Below, in pieces: positions 7,684-14,861 of a stretch of DNA of 64,000 nt. The notes below the pieces were generated by a model. That model did no database searches, was not told where the DNA came from, and saw only the letters and a list, made by a program, of their open reading frames with translations. Positions within the stretch are counted from its first letter, which is position 1, and each line of letters opens with the position of its first letter. A program made the position numbers and the translations under genes. The stretch comes from a virus. Where the stretch lies: positions 1 through 64,000 of the IMG/VR virus record IMGVR_UViG_3300030616_000506; one strand, 5' to 3'.

Positions 7684-8112
7684 ATGACAAATTTAACACC
7701 CTTAAGAAGACTAACAAAACAACTAGCAGAAGAGATAGAATATGATGAACATGGTAGAGTATGGAAGTTCATAACTCTTATCCTAGAAAGTATACAATCT
7801 CCAGCTGCAATAATAGATAAGAATCATACCTTACTATATGTAAATAAAGAGACATTTAGTAGATTCAAGAAAGTAGGATTTGATGGGAAAAAATATCTAG
7901 GCAAATCAATAGAAGGATCTGAATTCTGTAAACCTCTAGGAATGGAATGCGATAAATGCCCAGTTAAATTGGCTATGGATAGTAAGGAGGTTCATACAAT
8001 AGATTATAAGAGTTTTGTTACTGGGGTTGATTATAGAATGATATGTATTCCCTTAGTCTTTGATGGAGTCTCAGGAGTACTTGCAATATTGAGTGATAAA
8101 AATGGCAACTAA
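7684..8112 (+). CDS. PAS-domain protein
   Basis: The protein has 142 residues. Residues 1-40 are helical. Residues 40-135 have a PAS fold pattern: ILESIQSPAAIIDKNHTLLY, VNKETFSRF, then CKPLGMECDKCPVKLAM with three Cys, and VDYRMICIPLVFDGVSGVLA as the last strands. PAS domains sense ligands, light or redox state and usually sit in signalling proteins. Here no output domain follows, so the protein may work through a partner. The Cys cluster is common in PAS domains of archaeal and bacterial sensors. Its place in a head-gene operon, overlapping the next gene, is unusual. Confidence 0.65.
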   Translation: MTNLTPLRRLTKQLAEEIEYDEHGRVWKFITLILESIQSPAAIIDKNHTLLYVNKETFSRFKKVGFDGKKYLGKSIEGSEFCKPLGMECDKCPVKLAMDSKEVHTIDYKSFVTGVDYRMICIPLVFDGVSGVLAILSDKNGN

Positions 8113-8350
8113 TGAATTTGATAAATGGGATTTGAAGCAAGCTGAGTGGAGGGGTTATGCCCTTAGAGCTCTTGAAGATATGAACGTTGAGATAAAGGAT
8201 TTAAGAAAGTCCATAAAGAGAATGGAAGATAAAATAGATAATGTTAGTAGTAAGTTGACAAATACTCAAATAAAACTAGCTAGTCTTGCGGGAGTAGTAT
8301 CTTTATTAGTAACCATTGTAACATCCGTTATAATACAGGTAGTAACATGA
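8102..8350 (+). CDS. XhlA-like coiled-coil membrane protein
   Basis: I prefer ATG at 8102 over GTG at 8093, though both overlap the end of the PAS gene. The 82-residue product has a charged amphipathic helix or coiled coil (LEDMNVEIKDLRKSIKRMED and following) and one C-terminal membrane segment (LASLAGVVSLLVTIVTSVII). This is the architecture of XhlA/haemolysin-like phage proteins that assist holins. A membrane-anchored accessory to lysis or to virion assembly is likely. It overlaps the start of the protease-scaffold gene. Confidence 0.5.
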   Translation: MATNEFDKWDLKQAEWRGYALRALEDMNVEIKDLRKSIKRMEDKIDNVSSKLTNTQIKLASLAGVVSLLVTIVTSVIIQVVT

Positions 8351-9786
8351 AGGAAATTACATTAAAGGAACTAGAATTAAAGAAAGACTTAGATAAACAA
8401 TGGGATAAAATTTTTGAGATATTTGGTTCCGCAAAACTTAATGTTACCATAACTGAATTAGAAGATTCAGATGATGATTTAATAATAACACCCTTCGATT
8501 TAAGAGGATCAATTAATATAATAAACAAATCAGAGAACAATAGAATAATAGCGGGTTACGCTAATGTAGCGGTAGTAGATCAAGAAGAACAGTTTATACC
8601 AATAGAAACTTTAAAAAAGGGTATAGAGTGTTTATTAAAGGATCCTCATTATTCAAACTTAATGTTGGTTCACAAAAACATCCAGATAGGAAAAATAATA
8701 CCAAAGTATGAAAAGTTAACCACCCATGTTGATGAAAAGGGTTTATTTATTGTAGCTGAAATCAGAAAGGATATTAAAACAGCTGATGAAGTATGGAAGG
8801 CTATATTAGATAAAGATCTAACGGGATTTTCCATTGGATGTGAAGTAATTAGTTCTCATAAAAAATGTGATGATGACAAGTGTATTACAATACTAGATGA
8901 GATTAACATCTTTGAAGTTTCTGTATGTTCTCAACCCATTAATCAAGAATCAGGATTTATTGTTGTATCAAAATCAAAATTTGAAACATTAGATATTGAA
9001 GATGTATGTAATGAATGTATAAATCAAAAAATAAACATGGCAGAAAATAAAACTAAAACCGAAGAAAAATCAGATGTATCAGAAATAATTGAAGAGAATA
9101 CTAGTGAAGAAAAGGAGACAGAGATAGTCGAGGAGGAGGTAGAAGCTCCAACTGAAGAAGCACCAGTTGAAGATACTCCTACTGAGGAAAAGACAGTTGA
9201 AGAGCGTTTAGCTAATATAGAAAGAATGGTTGCAGCTTTAGAGGAAATATTAAGAGCTAAGGAGGAACCTGAGGAGGAAGCACCTCCAGAAGATATGCCT
9301 CCTGAGGATGAAGAGATTCCACCTGAGGAAGAAGAGGAAATGTCAGAGGAAACTCCAGAAGAGGTACCAGAAGTAGATATGGCCACCTTTATGCTAGAAT
9401 TTATAATGGCTAACCCAAAGGCATCAGCTCAAGATATTGCAAAGGCTTGGATAGATAAAAAGAAAGGAAATGAACCTAAAGAGGAGGAACAAGAACTTTC
9501 TGAGGAATCTACCACAAAAAAATCATTCAGTGAAATATTAGATAAATTATCTTGTATAGCAGATAAACTATCAGAGAAAGAAAAAATGGAAGAAATTAAA
9601 TTATCCATTAAGGCTAGAGATGATCAGATTGATGCTCTAAATAAAAAAATAGAGATATTAACAAAATCTGAAGATACTGAAGAAAAAGGTGAGCCAAAAA
9701 CTGTTCAAGATGAATCAAACAATACACCTCTTGAAAAGGATAATCCTATTAGAGTTGAAAGAGGAATCGTTTACTACAAAGAATAA
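8347..9786 (+). CDS. capsid maturation protease fused to scaffold
   Basis: The protein has 479 residues. Residues 60-210 resemble an XkdF-like prohead serine protease: IAGYANVAVVDQEEQFIP, His in LMLVHKNIQIGKIIP, Ser in LTGFSIGCEVIS, and VSVCSQPIN at the end of the domain. Residues 225-460 are highly acidic, rich in Glu and Pro, with a predicted coiled coil near 385-440, as expected of a capsid scaffold. Self-cleavage would release the scaffold during maturation. An internal ATG at 9037 (MAENKTKTEEKSD) begins exactly where the acidic part starts and could yield scaffold alone, as in lambda C/Nu3, but it has no strong ribosome-binding site. Confidence 0.7.
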   Translation: MKEITLKELELKKDLDKQWDKIFEIFGSAKLNVTITELEDSDDDLIITPFDLRGSINIINKSENNRIIAGYANVAVVDQEEQFIPIETLKKGIECLLKDPHYSNLMLVHKNIQIGKIIPKYEKLTTHVDEKGLFIVAEIRKDIKTADEVWKAILDKDLTGFSIGCEVISSHKKCDDDKCITILDEINIFEVSVCSQPINQESGFIVVSKSKFETLDIEDVCNECINQKINMAENKTKTEEKSDVSEIIEENTSEEKETEIVEEEVEAPTEEAPVEDTPTEEKTVEERLANIERMVAALEEILRAKEEPEEEAPPEDMPPEDEEIPPEEEEEMSEETPEEVPEVDMATFMLEFIMANPKASAQDIAKAWIDKKKGNEPKEEEQELSEESTTKKSFSEILDKLSCIADKLSEKEKMEEIKLSIKARDDQIDALNKKIEILTKSEDTEEKGEPKTVQDESNNTPLEKDNPIRVERGIVYYKE

Positions 9787-9833
9787 TGTTCAATGTGTAT
9801 TAAATCATGTTAAAATAAATAGGAAGATGAAAA

Positions 9834-10232
9834 ATGACATTCACATCGCCAACTGAAGACATAATCGTACAAGAAGGAACATTCGCTTTTGATTATCTTT
9901 GCTCAGGAGCAGTATCAGCAGGTCAAGGAGTAACAGCTATAGGTACTATGGCTGTAGAAGCACCAACTACAACTGGTGTAGACTTTGCAGCAAAGTGTGT
10001 TGGAGTTGCAGCTTACGATCAAACTCATGGAAATCACATAGCAGTTTACGGACCAGGAAATATAGTTAGAGTTATAGTTTCTGGAACTTCAGTAGCTGTT
10101 GGAGATAATCTAAAATTAGTTGAAGAAGGTAAATTCAGAGAATTTGCTTGTGCTAACGCTTCAGGAGTAACTGCAATTGCTTTAGAAACTCAAGGAACAG
10201 CTAATGGTACAGTAAAAGTATTATTAGTTTAA
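9834..10232 (+). CDS. capsid decoration protein (DUF2190-like)
   Basis: The protein has 132 residues and is rich in Ala, Gly, Val and Thr. It contains EGTFAFDYLCSGAVSAGQGV, a VGVAAYDQTHGNHIAVYG stretch and SGTSVAVGDNLKL. This is typical of the DUF2190 group of phage head proteins that sit on the capsid surface and cement it. It lies between the protease-scaffold and the major capsid gene, the usual place for this function. A GGAAGATG purine stretch precedes the start. Confidence 0.7.
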   Translation: MTFTSPTEDIIVQEGTFAFDYLCSGAVSAGQGVTAIGTMAVEAPTTTGVDFAAKCVGVAAYDQTHGNHIAVYGPGNIVRVIVSGTSVAVGDNLKLVEEGKFREFACANASGVTAIALETQGTANGTVKVLLV

Positions 10233-10249
10233 GATAAAAAAAAAAATGG

Positions 10250-10307
10250 TATTATGTTTATTTTGTATTTTTTAATGTTATAATGTAATAATAAATAGTG
10301 AGAAAAC
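10250..10307 (+). promoter_or_regulatory. promoter-like region before the major capsid gene
   Basis: TATTATGTTT at 10250-10259 and AATGTAATAATAAATAG at 10282-10298 recur, with small differences, downstream of the capsid gene at 11315-11324 and 11339-11352. Repetition in front of a gene expected to be highly expressed suggests a promoter and leader. A poly-A run (11 or more) lies just upstream at about 10236-10246. No start site is proven. Confidence 0.35.
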
Positions 10308-11282
10308 ATGAGCAAATTAACAAAACTTCTAGAATTTGGTTTTGCAGGAAACAATGAGAGATCAAGAATGCTCAATAAAGAGTCATTCAAAAATATAGTT
10401 GGAAAGGATACTCACTCTCTCTTACAATCTGAGAGAACAGCTATTTCTGATTCCACTTTAGTACAAGAAGAAGTCTATAAAACAGTTATAGAGGGTACAG
10501 AACCAGCCAGATGCATGAGAGAAGTAGTACCTATAATAAATACTAACTCTTATTCAGTTAGATTTGTAAAGGGAGAGGCAGGAACTTATGCAAATAAGGT
10601 AGCAGAGGGAGCCAAAATCGAAATTGATACACAAGAATATACAAAACAGGATATTACAATCGACAAATATGGAGTACGCCCATTGATTACAAATGAGTTA
10701 ATTGAAGATGCTTTATTTGACGTTGTAGAACTGGAACTTAAGAAAGCTGGTGCAAGAATGGAAAATGCTCTAAATAGAGCAGTTCTATATGAAATGGTAC
10801 AAGGTACATATAAATTCGATGCAAACACCGTTAATCCAGCTGGAACCCATATAGCTATCAGTGATATAGCTCAATTAATTGGAAAAATCAAAAAGGATAA
10901 CTATATCCCAGATACTTTGATTCTACATCCTACAGCTGAAGCATACTTACTTCAAGACTCTAATCTAGCATATGTATCATATGCAGGAAGTCCAGGAGCA
11001 TTAAGACAAGGAGATATTGGTGGAACCATAATGGGTCTAAAGCCATATGTTTGTACTACAACGGATGCATCATCTCCAACATGGGATGATACCACAGTTG
11101 CTTCAGATATCACTGCATTAGTATTTTCAAAGAATGATGCTGCAGCGATTTGTATGAGAAGAGACCTAACTATAGAGCAATATGATGATCCAATTCATGA
11201 TCTTATTGGAATTTCACTTACAATGAGATTTGGAACTGGTGTACTACAAGAAAATGCTGGTGGATCTATCTATCATAAATAG
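10308..11282 (+). CDS. major capsid protein, HK97-like
   Basis: The protein has 324 residues. Its pattern fits an HK97-fold capsid protein: an N-terminal helical arm, TVIEGTEPARCMREVVPII leading into the E-loop and spine region, IDKYGVRPLITNELIEDALF with a long spine helix, then the A-domain region ILHPTAEAYLLQDS, GTIMGLKPYVC and CMRRDLTIEQYDDPIHDL. Position after scaffold-protease and decoration protein, and before the connector genes, supports the call. No long pro-peptide is evident, which fits the separate scaffold. It probably forms the icosahedral shell. Confidence 0.85.
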   Translation: MSKLTKLLEFGFAGNNERSRMLNKESFKNIVGKDTHSLLQSERTAISDSTLVQEEVYKTVIEGTEPARCMREVVPIINTNSYSVRFVKGEAGTYANKVAEGAKIEIDTQEYTKQDITIDKYGVRPLITNELIEDALFDVVELELKKAGARMENALNRAVLYEMVQGTYKFDANTVNPAGTHIAISDIAQLIGKIKKDNYIPDTLILHPTAEAYLLQDSNLAYVSYAGSPGALRQGDIGGTIMGLKPYVCTTTDASSPTWDDTTVASDITALVFSKNDAAAICMRRDLTIEQYDDPIHDLIGISLTMRFGTGVLQENAGGSIYHK

Positions 11283-11312
11283 TTATAGATAACAATTATT
11301 GTTATATCTATA
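11283..11312 (+). terminator. hairpin after the major capsid gene
   Basis: TATAGATAACAAT just after the capsid stop codon pairs with ATTGTTATATCTATA, with a two-base bulge and a very small loop. The stem is all AT-rich. It is followed by T-rich sequence and then by the repeated promoter-like element. It could end capsid transcription, protect the 3' end of the message, or be a processing site. Archaeal termination relies mainly on U-tracts, so the terminator role is tentative. Confidence 0.4.
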
Positions 11313-11352
11313 TGTATTATGTTTCTTTATTTATGTTTAATGTAATAAATAG
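11311..11352 (+). promoter_or_regulatory. promoter-like element repeated from 1383 and 10250
   Basis: TATGTATTATGTTT at 11311-11324 is identical to 1383-1396, and AATGTAATAAATAG at 11339-11352 matches the leader of the capsid gene. It may restart transcription of the connector and tail genes after the capsid hairpin. Confidence 0.35.
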
Positions 11353-11364
11353 TTGGAATTAATT

Positions 11365-11622
11365 ATGGCAGGATCAAAAATTCCAGTATTAGAATGTGAA
11401 AAACTGACCTTCTCAGATGATGGAAGAGGACTTAATGTCTATTGGGATGGCACTAACTTTTGGTCTGGTGCAGCAACAAGTCATGTAGCAAGTCCTCAAG
11501 CATCAGGAGTTGCGGTATTACCTTTACCAAGTACAAGTGGATGGTTAAGAGTACAAGCAATGTCAGGATCAACTGGATCAATTCAAACTGGATATATACC
11601 GGTATTTAAGAACTGGTGGTAA
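11365..11622 (+). CDS. small structural-region protein (85 aa)
   Basis: I start at ATG 11365 because the sequence MAGSKIPVLE resembles other virion-protein starts here, and the TTG at 11353 lies in the leader. The product is beta-rich with Gly, Ser and Trp (FWSGAATSHVASPQASG, STSGWLRVQAMSG) and ends in two Trp. Its place after the major capsid gene suggests a minor head or decoration protein. I do not recognise a family. Confidence 0.5.
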   Translation: MAGSKIPVLECEKLTFSDDGRGLNVYWDGTNFWSGAATSHVASPQASGVAVLPLPSTSGWLRVQAMSGSTGSIQTGYIPVFKNWW

Positions 11623-11638
11623 ATTATAGAGATTTTAA

Positions 11639-11908
11639 ATGTTACATGGAAAAGGTAGAGGAAATTACGGCCCAAATGATCAATCTTGGATGACAAATTC
11701 CTTTGAGGAAAAACGTAAAAAGGGACTTTTAGATAGAGATAAGTTGACATCCTCTGAAAGAACTAAATATGAAATATCTGGAGCACAAGGAGGAGGTAGA
11801 ACCAATCCAGATACATATGAAATAAAGCAATTTCCTTTTCCAGAAACTGGTAAAAAAACTATAGATATCAGGAAAGTAGACCCAAGAATAGGAGAGCAGA
11901 GTGATTAG
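11639..11908 (+). CDS. hypothetical head-region protein (89 aa)
   Basis: The protein is hydrophilic, rich in Lys, Gly and Arg (HGKGRGNYGPNDQSWMTNSF, AQGGGRTNPDTYEI), and probably disordered at its start. There is no membrane segment and no known motif. It lies between a small virion-type protein and the head-tail adaptor, two bases before the latter. Confidence 0.45.
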   Translation: MLHGKGRGNYGPNDQSWMTNSFEEKRKKGLLDRDKLTSSERTKYEISGAQGGGRTNPDTYEIKQFPFPETGKKTIDIRKVDPRIGEQSD

Positions 11909-11910
11909 AT

Positions 11911-12333
11911 ATGAGTGATTATAATCCTAGTTATGTTACAGAAGCGGATGTTCGTGGTTTTTTCACACCACCTCTAGAGTATGATGATATTACAAAAAAT
12001 GAAATATTAAGAAAAATAGAAGCTGTAGAGGATTACGTTAAGGCAGTTTATTTTAATGATACCACAACTACTGCATCTAAAGCTAGAATTCCTTGTTTAC
12101 TCCTAATAGCATCAAAAATAATTCTATCACCTTCTCTAGCTAGAAAATACTATACTCTAAATAGAGAGGTATTAGGTGATTACGAATACGAACTAGCTCA
12201 ACCTATTTCAAGAGGTACTGATATTCAATCATCTCCTCATGTAATATCAAAAACTTGGGAAACTATGGCTATCGAGATGTTAGAGAAACGTACTAATTTA
12301 AGTAAGTATACATTATATAAAGTAAATGACTAA
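11911..12333 (+). CDS. head-tail adaptor (connector)
   Basis: The protein has 140 residues and is mostly helical. It starts YVTEADVRGFFTPPLEYDDI, continues with a helix (ILRKIEAVEDYVKAVYF) and a second helix pair (PCLLLIASKIILSPSLARKY), and ends in a C-terminal tail that could contact the portal. Size, helical layout and position between capsid and neck genes match the gp6/gp15-type adaptor that docks under the portal ring. The stop codon overlaps the start of an inserted HNH gene (TAATG). Confidence 0.6.
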   Translation: MSDYNPSYVTEADVRGFFTPPLEYDDITKNEILRKIEAVEDYVKAVYFNDTTTTASKARIPCLLLIASKIILSPSLARKYYTLNREVLGDYEYELAQPISRGTDIQSSPHVISKTWETMAIEMLEKRTNLSKYTLYKVND

Positions 12334-12589
12334 TGTCATATCAGAATCAAAGTATATCTAATAGGAAGAGATATTATATATTTAAACAATATGGATATAT
12401 TTGTCAACTCTGTGGTAGATATAGCAAGGGAAATTTACATCTACATCATATAACACCAGTATCATGCGGTGGATCCGATGAAGAGAATAACCTTATACCT
12501 CTTTGTAATAGTTGTCACAGATTTGTTCACATGGGTGGATATGAAGGTCCATTATTGAGATTAAGGAGAAAGAGATATTAATGTCATAT
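12331..12589 (+). repeat. 11-bp direct repeats flanking an HNH gene
   Basis: TAATGTCATAT occurs at 12331-12341 and again at 12579-12589. Each copy holds the stop codon of the upstream gene and the start codon of the next (TAA overlapping ATG, then Ser-Tyr). The repeat spacing equals the length of the HNH gene, so the gene looks inserted with duplication of the junction, keeping stop-start coupling on both sides. Confidence 0.55.
12333..12581 (+). CDS. small free-standing HNH endonuclease
   Basis: The protein has 82 residues and is little more than the HNH nuclease: CQLCGRYSKGNLHLHHITPV, then NNLIPLCNSCHRFVH, with the two CxxC pairs that bind structural zinc and the catalytic His pair. The start overlaps the adaptor's stop and its own stop overlaps the next start. 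It separates two neck genes that are normally adjacent in phages. It may be a mobile homing gene, or it may have been adopted as the HNH partner of the terminase seen in some phages. Confidence 0.85.
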   Translation: MSYQNQSISNRKRYYIFKQYGYICQLCGRYSKGNLHLHHITPVSCGGSDEENNLIPLCNSCHRFVHMGGYEGPLLRLRRKRY

Positions 12590-12901
12590 GAAGGTCTACT
12601 AAACAATTCAATATATTTAAGAACTAAATACTCATCTCAAAATGTTTTGGGAGAGTGGACATTCTCTTATTCATCAGCATCCAATTCTACTAAATGTAGA
12701 TTATCACCTCTTTCTGCATCAGAAAGAATAGATAAAACTGGATTATATGATGATGTTAGATACAAGTGTTTCTGCTTATCAAGTTCATCCATAGATAGAG
12801 ATAATCAAGTTGTATATAGAAACAAGAATTATAGAGTGAAGGAAGTAATTATAGATAGTAGTCATCACCACAAAACTGCTTTATTAAAGGAGATAACATG
12901 A
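12581..12901 (+). CDS. head-tail stopper / closure protein
   Basis: The protein has 106 residues and is beta-rich, containing SIYLRTKYSSQNVLGEWTFS, KCRLSPLSASERIDKTG, and NQVVYRNKNYRVKEVIIDSS. This resembles the SPP1 gp16 or lambda FII-like head closure group, with the pattern 'thing measured, then x-x-Y-R-V-x-x-V' near the C-terminus. It sits between the adaptor and the gp10-like protein, as in many siphoviruses. Its last codons overlap the next start (ATGA). Confidence 0.6.
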   Translation: MSYEGLLNNSIYLRTKYSSQNVLGEWTFSYSSASNSTKCRLSPLSASERIDKTGLYDDVRYKCFCLSSSSIDRDNQVVYRNKNYRVKEVIIDSSHHHKTALLKEIT

Positions 12902-13422
12902 TAAAAATAACACAGATAAGAGGAAAGAAGAGAATAGATAGTAATATAGATACTGCTAAAAATATAATATCTTCAAAAACCTATAAATTATTAGGAACTG
13001 GAGCTAGAATATTAAGGGATGCAGCTATAAATCAATTATTATCTAGAGCTACAATGGCAGGACAATCAGGTGAAGATTCTATTACATTAGAATCCAATTG
13101 GAAAGTAATTCCAGAATCTAATTTGAAGGTAAGATTAGACTGTAATTCTCCTCACGCAGCAGCAGTTGAGTTAGGAACATTTGGTAGCGGTAAGTTAGGA
13201 GCTAATAGTAAATTTTGGGCATCTCAATTGACACAAAATAAGGTAGGATTTGCAGTGGGTGCTCAACAAGGTAAACCTCCTCACTGGTCTCGTACTATAA
13301 GTCCACAAATAGGTTATCACTATTTACAAACGGTTATGTACAATGAATCCATAAAGGCACAAATAACAAATGATATGCAGAGACAATTAGATAAACTTGT
13401 TAATTCTATAAAATTGCGTTAG
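12898..13422 (+). CDS. HK97 gp10-like tail/neck protein
   Basis: The protein has 174 residues. A long N-terminal helix (ILRDAAINQLLSRATMAGQS) is followed by beta strands and the family mark AAAVELGTFGSG, then PPHWSRTISPQIGYHYLQTV and a C-terminal helix. HK97 gp10-family proteins act at the junction of head and tail or in tail completion. Order in the operon (adaptor, stopper, gp10-like, terminator, tube) is the standard siphovirus order. Confidence 0.75.
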   Translation: MIKITQIRGKKRIDSNIDTAKNIISSKTYKLLGTGARILRDAAINQLLSRATMAGQSGEDSITLESNWKVIPESNLKVRLDCNSPHAAAVELGTFGSGKLGANSKFWASQLTQNKVGFAVGAQQGKPPHWSRTISPQIGYHYLQTVMYNESIKAQITNDMQRQLDKLVNSIKLR

Positions 13423-13431
13423 AGAAATAAT

Positions 13432-13830
13432 ATGAGCTTAGAAACTATAAGACAGATAAGAGGTTATATGGTGAGCTCATCTGATATAACTTCTATAGTT
13501 GGAGCAAACGATATAAGAGTAGGTTGGTTAAAGACTAAGGATCAATTTCCTTGTATAACTATAAATCAAGTAGCTGGTTCAGATATAGGTTATTTAGGTT
13601 ATAATACATCAGCAGCAGGCTCTCAGATGAGAAAGGAAACCACTATATATCAAGTGGATATATTTTCTAAAACCAGTAGATTACAAACTCTACAAATAGC
13701 AGATTTGATTGTTCCCAGAATGATATCAGGAGGATGCAGAAAGGAATCTGATATTGAAGATTATAATGATGAATTAGGTATATATAGAAAAATACAGACC
13801 TATAGTAAAATTCATCACTTTGATGATTAA
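13432..13830 (+). CDS. tail terminator protein
   Basis: The protein has 132 residues with an N-terminal helix and a beta sheet. Features include FPCITINQVAGSDIGYLG, then the central strand ETTIYQVDIFSKTSRLQTLQ and a helix before a final strand pair. This is the DUF3168-like or gpU-like layout of proteins that cap the tail tube at the head end. It lies immediately before the tail-tube genes. A purine run (AGAGAAATA) precedes the ATG. Confidence 0.65.
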   Translation: MSLETIRQIRGYMVSSSDITSIVGANDIRVGWLKTKDQFPCITINQVAGSDIGYLGYNTSAAGSQMRKETTIYQVDIFSKTSRLQTLQIADLIVPRMISGGCRKESDIEDYNDELGIYRKIQTYSKIHHFDD

Positions 13831-13903
13831 TGTTAATTAAGTGTTTAAGAAATGTTATTATTAAATTGTAAGTTTAAAATGTATAAAGATAGGTAGATAA
13901 GTT

Positions 13904-14383
13904 ATGGCAGGAACAGTAACAGGTAAGAATGCAAGAGTATGGTTTGCTGCACATGCAGCTGGAAGTGCTCCAACATTTACCAGTAAGAGTCATTCAACAT
14001 GGGGTCTAGGAGATTTCTCTCTAACTCTAGATAGAGGAACAGTAGAACAAGATTTAATAGGAGAAGATGGAAACTACTTCGATCAGGGTACAATATCAAT
14101 TGAAGGCTCAGTAACAGCAGCTAAATTTGCTACAAGCGGTTTATCAGATTTAATAGATAATATGTTCGATACAAAGGGTGGAACCTATAAATACCTAGCC
14201 GTATCGGGTACAATATCAACAGATACTGATGCTACATATATAAGTTGGTATTTAGCGTCTTGTCAAGTTACCGGTTATGATATTTCTATAGGAGATGCAG
14301 ATACAATCACGGAAGCAAGTATAGACTTCATAATGCTTAATCCACAAGATCTAACCTATATAGGTAATACCTTAGAGGGATAA
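13904..14383 (+). CDS. tail tube protein, type A copy 1
   Basis: The protein has 159 residues, beginning MAGTVTGKNARVWF. It shares with the next three genes the core GDFSLTLDRGTVEQDL, GN-x-x-x-x-G-x-x-S-x-EGS, and LASCQVTGYDISIGDADTIT. This is the beta-barrel layout of siphovirus major tail proteins. The type A form has the SHSTWG insert near residue 30 and ends MLNPQDLTYI. It is most like the third gene (14862-15356), so genes 1-2 and 3-4 look like a duplicated pair. It may build the tail tube alone or together with the other forms. Confidence 0.75.
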   Translation: MAGTVTGKNARVWFAAHAAGSAPTFTSKSHSTWGLGDFSLTLDRGTVEQDLIGEDGNYFDQGTISIEGSVTAAKFATSGLSDLIDNMFDTKGGTYKYLAVSGTISTDTDATYISWYLASCQVTGYDISIGDADTITEASIDFIMLNPQDLTYIGNTLEG

Positions 14384-14384
14384 A

Positions 14385-14849
14385 ATGGCAGGAACAGCAA
14401 CAGTATATACGGGTGAAGATGCACAGGTTACTATAACTACAAATGGAAAAACAGCTCTAACTCATACAACTTTAGCTATATCAGATTTCTCTTTAACCTT
14501 TAGTAAAGGAACTGCAGAACAGGAATTAGTTGGTGAAAAAGGTAATTTCATGATAGCAGGTTCTTTATCAGCTGAAGGGTCTCTTACAGCTTGTAAATTA
14601 CATAACACGGCTGTGGGATATCTCGTATCAGATATGGTTAATGGATTATCTATACAGGTATCAGGAAATTGTGGAGCAGAAAGTTTGCACTTCTATTTAA
14701 GAAGTTGTCAAATAACTGGATTTGATTTCAGCATAGGAACAGCAGATGAAATCACTGAAGGATCAATAGATTTCGTATCCTTATATCCATACAAATTATC
14801 AGCTCAACGTCAAGGTCTAGGTTATACCTATATTAATGATACTTATTAG
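14385..14849 (+). CDS. tail tube protein, type B copy 1
   Basis: The protein has 154 residues and starts two bases after the previous stop. It lacks the SHSTWG insert of type A and carries ALTHTTLAISDFSLTFSKGT, GEKGNFMIAGSLSAEGSLTA and DFSIGTADEITEGSIDF. Its closest relative in the window is the fourth gene (15363-15806), which shares GEKGNFMIAG and GTADEITEG. All four belong to one tail-tube family, so a tube of alternating or layered subunits is conceivable. Confidence 0.75.
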   Translation: MAGTATVYTGEDAQVTITTNGKTALTHTTLAISDFSLTFSKGTAEQELVGEKGNFMIAGSLSAEGSLTACKLHNTAVGYLVSDMVNGLSIQVSGNCGAESLHFYLRSCQITGFDFSIGTADEITEGSIDFVSLYPYKLSAQRQGLGYTYINDTY

Positions 14850-14861
14850 AGGTGAATAATT

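Noticed and set aside
9024-9386. Minus-strand ORF rich in Ser and Gly opposite the scaffold gene
   Set aside because: It is the mirror of Glu/Pro-rich codons (GAG/GAA read backwards give Ser and Phe); no start signal or independent support.
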